Below are positions 1 to 10,100 of a DNA stretch of 64,000 nt, one piece after another (positions within the stretch are counted from its first letter, which is position 1; the number at the start of each line of letters is the position of its first letter). The stretch lies in contig WNNJ02002478.1 of the NCBI GenBank assembly GCA_012934845.2, positions 62,001 through 126,000 of the forward strand, given 5' to 3'. The notes below the pieces were generated by a model. That model did not search any database, had not been told where the DNA came from, and worked only from the letters and a program-made list of their open reading frames with translations. Position numbers and translations under genes: made by a program. The DNA is from Pomphorhynchus laevis. Lineage: Eukaryota > Acanthocephala > Palaeacanthocephala > Echinorhynchida > Pomphorhynchidae.

Positions 1-1043
1 CTTCGATCAAGCGCTATTTACGAATTTCTAGTTTTTAAAAGTTGCGGTTTAACGTCGGAACTGATAACCAGCAAGACTAATTACATCGACTGATTAAACA
101 TTTTAAAGAAACTAATCAAACTAATCTGTGCAACTAAATAGGTACTAATGTATCAACTAACTTTGATTTATCGAGGATGTTTATTTTCTTTAATTAACTT
201 TACGTTCCAAATTTCAATTCGCATTTAACGTATTTCAACTCACATTTTATTAACTAAGCATCTAGCTGCTGACAATTCATTTTATAAGAGCTAGTATTTG
301 GTACTTAATTCAATATTAAAGTTTTTAATTTTTATATTTATCGATTTATATTTTTAGATCGATTATTATCGATTATTTATCATTTTTAAAACTCAAACGC
401 TCAATTTTTTATCTACACCCCATTAAACACAAAACCCGTGCAATATCAGATTTCTTTGAAGCTCAAACTTTTATTTGAATGCTCAAACTTTCCTAATCTT
501 ATTAAGACATTTTCAGAAAACAATCCGTTCTAATAAAATTTAAAAATCGGGAGTAAAAACTTTTCCGAGTCAATATGTAACTTGCAAAAAAATTCGATAA
601 AAAAATTAAAAGCCGAACTAATTAAGTATGATATATGCAAATAAGAACTTCAGAACATTTTACTTGCCCGTAATGACGCAATATAACATTTCATATTTAA
701 ATTTTAATATCAATTATTGCACGAATACAATACTATTTCTTATTCAAACATATTTTAATAACATCTTATGACCGAAGTTAAAAGACTTTAGTGTCCAAAT
801 AGTCGGTATTAGTTATTATCAACAACAAAGAAAATTTCAACAAAGCTTCAAATGTTGGTTATTAAACCGATACTGGGTTTTTTCTATATCAAAATTTATG
901 ATATTTCCCGAATAACCTTATCAGTAAAACCTTATTACAAAATATGCAGTTCACCTTATTCATAAAATTACTTATTAAAAAATAACTGTCAAATTTGTTT
1001 AAGGGAACTCGCCAAATCACTTTTTTGGTTTTGTATTATATAG
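1..1043. other. AT-rich sequence upstream of the first visible CLPB exon
   Basis: No exon matching the first CLPB ankyrin repeat or an N-terminal presequence could be recognised. Probably intron, since the first visible exon starts in mid-codon. Confidence 0.5.
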
Positions 1044-1147
1044 AGCAATTAAAATTTTAATCGACAACGGTGCCGATCTTAACTCTGGCGATGAATATGT
1101 CAACCTATTTACAACATCAACAGCAAAACGTGTTCTTCCAATGACAG
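1044..1147 (+). CDS. CLPB: CLPB exon: ankyrin repeat, first part
   Basis: Encodes [18 protein letters not shown], the second half of an ankyrin repeat and linker. It begins after an ATAG acceptor with the last base of a codon and ends at CAG|GTGTTA in phase 1. At least one more exon must lie upstream. Confidence 0.8.
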
Positions 1148-4100
1148 GTGTTACTTCAATCTAAATATGAAATAACAAAAACAATCCTCATTTAGTATAT
1201 AAATGTCGTGAAGATGAGTTCTATGGACACTTGAGCATCACGAATAGTTTTTCAGGATTCACAGCGTTGCACTACGCTGCACTAATTGATGATTCCGATA
1301 TTGTAAAACTGTTACTCGAGGCAGGTATTTAAGAATCATTAGCTGTACCAGTGATAATCGTATTACGTTGAGAAGGCGCTGATCCACTACAGTGTAATGA
1401 TACAGGTCATAGGCCTAGTGCGTACGCCTTACCAAACGTTCAAAAAGAACTTTTGGCGGCCGAAAGAAAGGTTCGCGAATTTAGCTAAAATTAGAATTTA
1501 TTTATTTTTTAAAAAATAGCTAGAAGATGAAAAACAACGCAAACTATTAGAGGAAAAACGACGGAATCCGATTGAAAAACACTTGAGCGAAGGTATCGTT
1601 GGACAGGAGTCTGCTATTGATGCTGTGGCCGCAGGTAGATTTTAACATTGAAATGATAACGATGTTATCGATATTTGTTATCTTATCAACTTATAAAAGT
1701 GATATAAGTTAATTATACGGAATAACCAATTAAGCTGAACTTCCACTTCAAAGGATAAATAGTAACGAACACAACGCTCCATAATAAGAATGAAATGATT
1801 AAGGATTAAATAATTTTCCTTCGTAAGAATTAAATAATTTATATGGTATTAACTTTATTAACATCAATTGGATATACTATTCTTAATAATATTATTTAGT
1901 TAAAATAAGTTATAAAAATTGTGTACTACATATCTAATTACGGTATTCAGCAAACGTTTAAACATTAAAATTAAATTTTAATGCTAATTTTATTAATAGT
2001 AATACGTCGCAAGGAAAGCGGATGGTGCAGTGATGACAAGCCTTTAGTTTTGCTATTTCTTGGTTCCTCTGGAGTTGGTATTTATTTTTATACTTTCCTA
2101 TATGGTGTTCAATGTTTGCTCGTTTTGCTATAGGAAAAACGGCTCTGGCAAAGCAAATTGCTAAATATTTGCATGGGAGTAGTAAATCTGGGTTTGTTCG
2201 TATTGACATGTCGGAGTATCAGGAAAAGCACGAGGTTAATTTATTGATTATTGCCTGTATGTTTACATCTACAAAATTAAGGTATCAAAATTCATTGGTG
2301 CTCCACCGGGATATGTTGGATTCGAGGAAGGAGGACAACTTACCGAAGCATTGCTGAAGAACCCAAATGCTGTTGTTCTCTTAGATGAAGTGGACAAGGC
2401 TCATTCAGATGTCCTTACAATAATGCTACAACTGTTTGACGAGGTATGCCTAATTCAGTTGATTTTAAGTGCATATTAAATTAAAAATAACTTATATTTA
2501 TTTTTTTAAATTAGGAGCAACATCAATAAACACTGAATTTTACATTTTAATATCTGCAGGTATAGCATCATCAGAAACAAAACGTACAGACTGTACCAAT
2601 TATTTCTGTAATAGGCGAATTGTTTCAATTCAACGACTGCAATAAAAATTTTATGATTTAAAACGTGTATCGAAAATATATACGATATTTTTCGATTTAG
2701 AATTTAAATTAAACTACTATTTATTTCTTACTTTGAAATTAAATTTTATATATAAATAATAAGAAATTTCTTAAATAAATTACTTAACAACCACTAAATA
2801 ACTAAAAAGAAGAAAAGCAAGAGCTCAAGATAAATGATATATGACACATAATATATATAAGTCATATAAAATTTGTCTTGCAAACTTTAACTTTATAGGA
2901 ATGAAATACAAAATATAAATGTCTATTACATATTGTTTGACAAATTTTATTGATTTAATAATAATGTTTTCATAATCAAATCTTTAAAACATAAAATTTT
3001 AAATAACTGATCTTAATCCATATTGGAATTTCGCTGCAAGATCAATAAACACTTATTTATTTCTATACTTTGCAAACTGCTGTTAGCATCATCAAAAAAA
3101 GCATGCAATTCGTTTAAAATAATTACAACTGATTAAAATTATTAAATGACAAATGAGCAAGCGATTTAGTTTTACCATTTTACTAATAATTAACGAATAA
3201 ACCTTAGCAGCCTTAATATTAAGGCTGCTAAGGTTACTTAATGTTACTTTGAAAATCATCTGAAACACTATTATAAACTAAAATGTGAATGCACTGGAAC
3301 AAATCAGGTTATTCCACTGTAGCTACATATTATACATAAATTAAAAATGGAAATATAAAGCGATTAATAGATTATTTGCAGAATAAATTAAATAAATAAA
3401 ATTTTAAATAATAAATAAATAAATTTAATAAATAATAAATTTTAAATTACATAAAATTGAACTCAATTTTATGAATTGATTAATAGATAATATACCTGTA
3501 TTACAATTAAGATTAGATGTTATTAATAGAGAGTGTATTATTTACACTATCCATTCATAAACATTTTAATTTAATATTCAAAATTAATGATATCTTTTGA
3601 TGATTTATAAATTAGATAATTTTTCGTTTAATTATCTATTTTTTAAAATAAAGTAATAAAAATAATGCCTTGTAAATACGCAGTTTTAGTCAAATACCTT
3701 ATTCTAACACGCAATGTATTATAATATATAAATATATTACAATTTATACATTAATATTAATATACATATTAAAATATACACATAATTTTCATTATTGGGA
3801 TTGTGATGCATCCAATTTTTATTCAGTAAAAATACCTTATTCTAGCACGCAATTTATTATTTACCATAAAAATATTCAACTTGACCGTTTAATTTTGTTT
3901 TATTATCTATAAAAAGTTTCCGATTAAGATTTTAAATTTGATTTTTAATAATATTGTTTTGATTTTCATGTTTAACTATTTTCTGTTTGATTAAATATTT
4001 TATTCAAGTAAAGAAAGCCAATATCGTAAATTTAAATGTCATCTTTACGATATAAATTAATAGTAGTTTTAGTTAATGTTAATTTAATGCTCATATCAAG

Positions 4101-7100
4101 ATATATACTTTCTTTATCATTAATATTGGTTTTGTTAAGAATAAGGCTTTCTGGATAAATGTGCTCACTAATTGAATAAAAAATATTAGAGTTAAATACA
4201 CATATATTATCAATGTATCGAAACATATATTTCATATCTTTATATAATTTAGATTTAGTTTTTACACAGTTATGAACAAATTCATATTCTATAAAGCTTA
4301 AAAAAAGTCAGCTATAATTGGGCTACTATTACCTTCCATTGGAACACCTTTTACTTGTCTAAATATAGATGTCCCTACTTTTAAATAATTTTGATTTATT
4401 AGAATTCTATTTATTAAGAATAAAATAAATTCTTAAATAAATTCTTTATTTAAGAATTCTATTTATTCAATTTTATCAATTTTAATACGTATATCATTAA
4501 TATGTCAAATCTTTATATAATTTTTTATTTATATTCACAGTTAGGAACAAATTAATATTTTACGAAGCTCGAAAGAATATTAGCTCTTATTAGTTCACTA
4601 TTACTCATAATCGGATTTAATAATTTGATTGATAAAAGGGATTCGAGATTTGGAGTGTATGGAGGCCCATTCAAAAATATGTTTTCATTTCAGCATGTAT
4701 TGCTTCTGTTGTCGACAACTACTCATTACTTTTACTGATGTCGGTTCATTTTAATAATTGTATATTTTTAAAAAATTTAATAAAAATGTCCACGAAAATT
4801 ATTTATATATTATTTATATCATCAGGGATCGGAAACAAAATTAAATTCGTAAATCAACTTTGAATCGATTTTATTCGAAAAACAAATTTAATTTATAGAA
4901 ATGGTCTTTTAAATTTTGATGGCATAACAAGTACAAAATGAAAATTTTAAATTTTATCAAGTTTTTGTTTATTTACTCGACCAACATTAAAAATGAAAGT
5001 ATAAAACCGATTAAATCTTAATATTTCTATGCTTACTTTGAATATAATCAGAACTTGGCCTTTAAATTTTGGTGATATAGCCAGTTCAAATTACAAATTT
5101 TAAACTTTAGAGTTCAATACATTTTTATTATTTTTGTTTTGATGATTTATATCTTATTTATGTCTCTTTAAAGTTTAAATGATACTAAAGAATGATTATC
5201 AAAATGGAAAGAACGTTTGGATTGAATTTTTTTAATAATTACTAAAAAATTAAAACTAAAATAGTGACACTTTATAACATTCAAACATTCATTTGTTTGA
5301 AAAAAATGAAAACTTAAATAATTTATGATTTATCTTTACACAATTGCAGGGAAGGCTGACTGACGGTAAGGGAAAAACAATTGACGGTTCGAAAGCTCTT
5401 TACATAATGACTTGTAATCTCGGCAATTCTGAAATTTCAAACTATGCAATTAAGCAGAGAAGTCTTGCCAATAAAGGTGCTGAGTTCAAATTAGCATATA
5501 ATTTTATATTAGATTTAAGTTAAAATATTTTTCTTTAACTTTCTAAATTGAAAAAGTACCTTTAATTTCGTTTTCTGCGACTTTTTTCATTTATGTAATT
5601 TTAGTATAGCAGTTTTATAAAATCGGCGTGTTCTGTTTTGTATCTAACTAAATTGACATCTTATAAGTTGATATAATTATATTTAATTCTACAAATTAAT
5701 TTGAACGATTCTAATTACCTTTTGAGTTAGAAGGAGTAGTACATACCTTCTTAATATTTGTTTTGAAAATATATTTTTTAGAAATAAATTTACAATTTTT
5801 AATTAAAATACTTGTTATTTACTAAACAATTTATTATTATCAGAAACAATTAATAAAAATAATTAAAGAATGAAATAATGCCTTTTTAAATACAACATCT
5901 TAATATTTTATATCTGAAATTTAATATTAAAATATCACGACAATTCAAAAATTTGACTGACTTTCAATGCGATAATTATACAATATAATTTCACTTTTGC
6001 ACAATAGTTCATTATAAAAATAAACTCACAATAATTCGATTTTTATGATTAAATATTTTTAAGCATAAAGTCATTTTAAACAAATTCCTAGACTATTTTG
6101 TCAATTTCTGTCTAGACTACTTTGGGTTTCATAAGGTATTTCGGAGCTATACTAGTTTTAAAATGCTTTTTTATATTTGATTTTGAGACATCTGTTGAAA
6201 ATATAGATGATCATTAATCATATTTATTTCAGACGTAAATATATCACTGTCAAGGGACGCTTTCTCTTGACAAAGAAAGCCACACTCTGTCAAGGACGAC
6301 ATTAGCATAGTGTGGCTTTTACAGACAACCTTTTATAACCTTTTATACAAAACGGAACCGTTTGTGGACAGATGCAAAAATAATTTACTTAACTAGATTG
6401 TCAAGTCTACAAGTGCATCTACTCATTTTTCTGCTTATGTTAGAACCTGGATAGAACCTGTCGAGGCATTAGAAATTACTGGATATTTTATTAATATCGT
6501 TACTTTACGTTACATACCGTTACTTTAAGGGCCATCAAGATGGCCCTTAAAGTAACGGTATGCTCTGACGTTTAGAGCCAAGTGGTCTCAGTCAAAAAGA
6601 CGAGAAACGGCTAAACAGTATGTCTTTAATACCATGGGAGAGTGGAAATCTCTGGTTATGGGATTTTACTTGCCCAAGCATGCCGACAAAGAGTCTCGGC
6701 CATCGAGTTTTTCCACACATTTTAAAGAAATACGTGACCGGGTCACCGCGAACCAGCGCGCAGGTTTATTCTTTACGCAGCGCCTAAGCGATGCTGTTTA
6801 AAGGGGATATGCAGCATGTACGCTGGAGACGATCGTTGCCGCTTCCACAACCCAATCAAAAGAGGAAGTTCATGACATCGTAAGCAGAAAATGTCTTATA
6901 AGAATGCCCGTATAGAACCTGTCGAGGCATTAGAAATTACTGAATATTTTATTAATAAAAATTTGATTGCCATAAATAACAAATTTATTGCTAAATTGCC
7001 AATTTATTACTAAATTGCGAATTATTTTGATTAAATGATACAAATTAATGGGGATTTACGAGGAGAATTATCTAGTTTACCTTGCCGTATCCATTTGAAA

Positions 7101-10100
7101 ATTATGCTCATGCCTGAAATGGGCACACTTTTTATAGATAAAACAATAAATGCACCTGTAGATTGTCAAGTCTGCAAGTGCATATACTCATTTTTCTGCT
7201 AATGACTGAATGACGAACAGATAGTTCTTATTAGCGAAATATTAGTAATTTTGATATTTTCTGATCTCACCTTTCGAAAAAATTATACCAGGAAGAACAT
7301 TGAAAATCTTATAACAATTATCTATTATTTTAATTATTTGTTATTTAATTATTAAATTTTAATTATATTTTTTATTTTATAATTATATTAAATAAGTAGA
7401 CTCAGTTAGCTGATTTGATCAACAGGTTTTAAGAATTTGAAAATTTAAAGTTTTGTAATAAATTTACAAATCACTTGATTCCATCTAAATGCACACTTTA
7501 ACAATCTTTTAAATTTAGACAATATTGAAATATCCAAGCTTTTTAAAGAGAATATAATGAAGCCGATTTTAAAGGTAGATTGCTTAAAACATGCAGGATT
7601 ATTATCAGTTAAATAAACATTAAGCGCAATTTTCGAAGAGACGAGTTTCTGGGCCGGATAAATGAAATTGTATATTTTCTCCCTTTTTCAGAAAATGAGA
7701 TTCGACAACTTGTTATCCGTGAAATGGAATTTTGGTCTAGCATGGTACGATTTTCTAATTCGTCTCTATTATAAATTTCATATTAGTTTTACAAATCTAC
7801 AAATTGTTTATCTCGTATAACAAGCCAATTGATAAGCTTGAAAGTGCTTTATCGAAATACAAGATGTCATACGTCACCCATAGCTCATTCTTATAAATTA
7901 CTCATGCAAATCAAAATGATATTTGACTGCTGGATATACTGTTGAATCAGTTAAAACAGAATTGATCGAAAAGTACTTATAATAAAACAAATAAAATAAA
8001 ATTTTATTTAGAAAAATAAATTTTTAAAATTTAGTTTAAATTTAATTTAAATTTAATAATAAATTTTAAAAATAAAATTTAAAAATAAATCAAACACTGA
8101 AGGACCGAAACGTGAAATGTAGGTATTGGATCAGTAGCTGATAAGGTCCACCTATACTGAAATGTAGTGTACTGCTGCTTGCTTATAGATAGGATTAAAG
8201 TAGCGTGCAGAATAAAATTGTCATCAAAATTTCAATTGTAACAATGGCTGTACAGGTATATCAACTTAAAAAATAAGAAACAAACTATAGACGACTAGTT
8301 TGAAAATCGCAAAAATAGGTAGGGTTTCGAATTGAAGGTAACACCTTCCCTATCAACTCTGATTTAATTTGAAATAAGAAATGATTTCTATTACATTTGC
8401 AAAATACAAGACTAGCATCTTTCATTAGATATCAGAAATGATTTCAATTAAATTAGCAAAAAGATAAAACGAAAGTCTTTCATTTAATTTATTTATCAAT
8501 AAAGCAGACAAGTCGATTAATCGTCAGCCAACATTAAAGGACTGAAGCGTGATACATAGGTATTGGATCAGTAGCTGATGAGGTCTACTAATACTGAAAT
8601 GTAGCGTAATGTTGTTGGCTTATAGATAGGATTAAAGCATCGTAATTAAATACTGTATTTGAAAATATTTATACTAATTTATTAGCCAATTTAATTTTAA
8701 ATTAGCTTCTAAATTAAATTAAATTTAATTTGTACTAATTTAATATTTAAAAGGATTATTAATATTACAAAAGATTATTTTTAATTTTTGTAAAAAAATG
8801 TAATACTCGCCATCATGCATTTATACCAATAAAGTATGGGCTAATTTATTTTACTAGCTTAACCAGGTAAGGAGTAATTACCTGGTTTAGTAATAAATGA
8901 TTAATGTAAGCTGCACTGTAAAAGTTTTCTGATAGCAAACTATTTGTAAAAATTTTTTTCTGTTTTACAATTCACGTACACAAATATCCAGTTGTACGAT
9001 TATTTAAGATTAATTGTGTACGGTGTACAACATACTCAAACCTAGCCCGTTAGTTACACTAACGGGCTGTATTAATGAATAAACTAATTGACAATTAGGT
9101 TATTGGCATCAAATGTGTATGTCTATGACGTTCAAAATAAGCGTGAGTTTAAGTTTTACCGTTTATTCAAGAAATGTGCGTATTTGCATAATACAATAAT
9201 TCAATTATAATTATTTTGCCTTGTTGAACATTTGACCTTGATCCAAAAATTGCATGCTGTAATATTATGATTGATCATTCAAACATGTTCAATGTATTGC
9301 AGTTGAATTTACCTTTCTTCCGTCATAATTTATCAAAAATCTAATTTTCTGTTTTGGTTATTATTACTTATGCATTATCTAATATATTTTTAATTATAAT
9401 CCGCGGTCGTACTCCGGATTAAATAGGCTATCCTTTTAGCTCATATGCTCAATGAATAATCTGTTATTCATAATGTTTATTTTCTGATTAAAAGGCCACA
9501 AGTAAACATAATATTAAAATTGATTGGGACGAATCTGTGATCGATATTATTTGTGCAGCTTACGACGTTACTTATGGAGCTAGATCATTAAAACACGAGG
9601 TATTTATGTTGCATTACAGTCAAAATTGCTTATATAATTATAACATCACATACTATCTGATAATTATGTGCATTAAATTATTTATAGATCAATATTTTGC
9701 GATCAAGAAACGCAAAATTATTAATTCTGGTGTACAAATTAAATTACAGTTTATAACTTGATACGGGATCCAATATTATTTTGTATATATACCTGTATTT
9801 TATGTTACACACGATTGTTCTTTAGCCGTAAGCGACGTCGTCAAATATCATTTAATACGACGTTATTTTGCTCATCATTTTGTTACTATCCTTTACCGAT
9901 CTAATGGATATCGACATATTTTTATGTAAGTTCAAGCTATCGAATTATAAAGACTGTTTTGACGCGGTCTATGAAAGAATTTTGATCACTCATTCATGTT
10001 CTATAAAAAACATAAAAACTGCGATAATGAAGAAAGTATTTCTTTCTTAGTGACAGATAATTTAGTATTTTTAAATGATTATATTAATCCTAAAATGAAC

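Larger units (their letters stand above)
6399..7206. repeat. Nested direct repeats around a GC-richer insert
   Basis: The stretch at about 6399-6435 (agattgtcaagtctacaagt...) recurs with a few changes at about 7159-7200. Inside this pair, the stretch starting tagaacctgtcgaggcatta near 6452 recurs near 6913, each about 45 bp. The unusual insert lies between the inner copies. Duplication flanking an insertion is the simplest reading. Confidence 0.6.
5477..7518 (+). other. Large CLPB intron with inserted repeats
   Basis: A 2.0-kb intron. It holds an 11-bp inverted repeat around 6265-6320 (aaagccacact ... agtgtggcttt), the 50-bp palindrome at 6513-6562, the coding-like insert near 6570-6810, and two pairs of direct repeats listed separately. 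Confidence 0.6.
7745..9494 (+). other. CLPB intron with two diverged repeat copies
   Basis: A 1.75-kb intron. Besides the paired ~115-bp repeats at 8094 and 8531, it has a local duplication in which agaaatgattt...ctttcatt occurs at about 8377-8426 and 8431-8483. The rest is AT-rich without recognisable content. Confidence 0.55.

Noticed and set aside
2112-2357. Separate small gene with a KTALAKQ motif
   Set aside because: It is CLPB exon 6 with intronic read-through on both sides.
4032-4235. Small protein on the minus strand within the CLPB intron
   Set aside because: Isoleucine/asparagine-rich frame typical of A/T-rich noncoding DNA; no splice or homology support.
8148-8160. Firm annotation of a hammerhead ribozyme
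   Set aside because: Core strings and a stem II can be seen, but stems I and III and a paired cleavage triplet could not be drawn convincingly; kept only as a hypothesis.
9537-10050. Independent small ORFs in the CLPB region
   Set aside because: The first is a CLPB exon read through into its intron; the second has no similarity and no codon signal.
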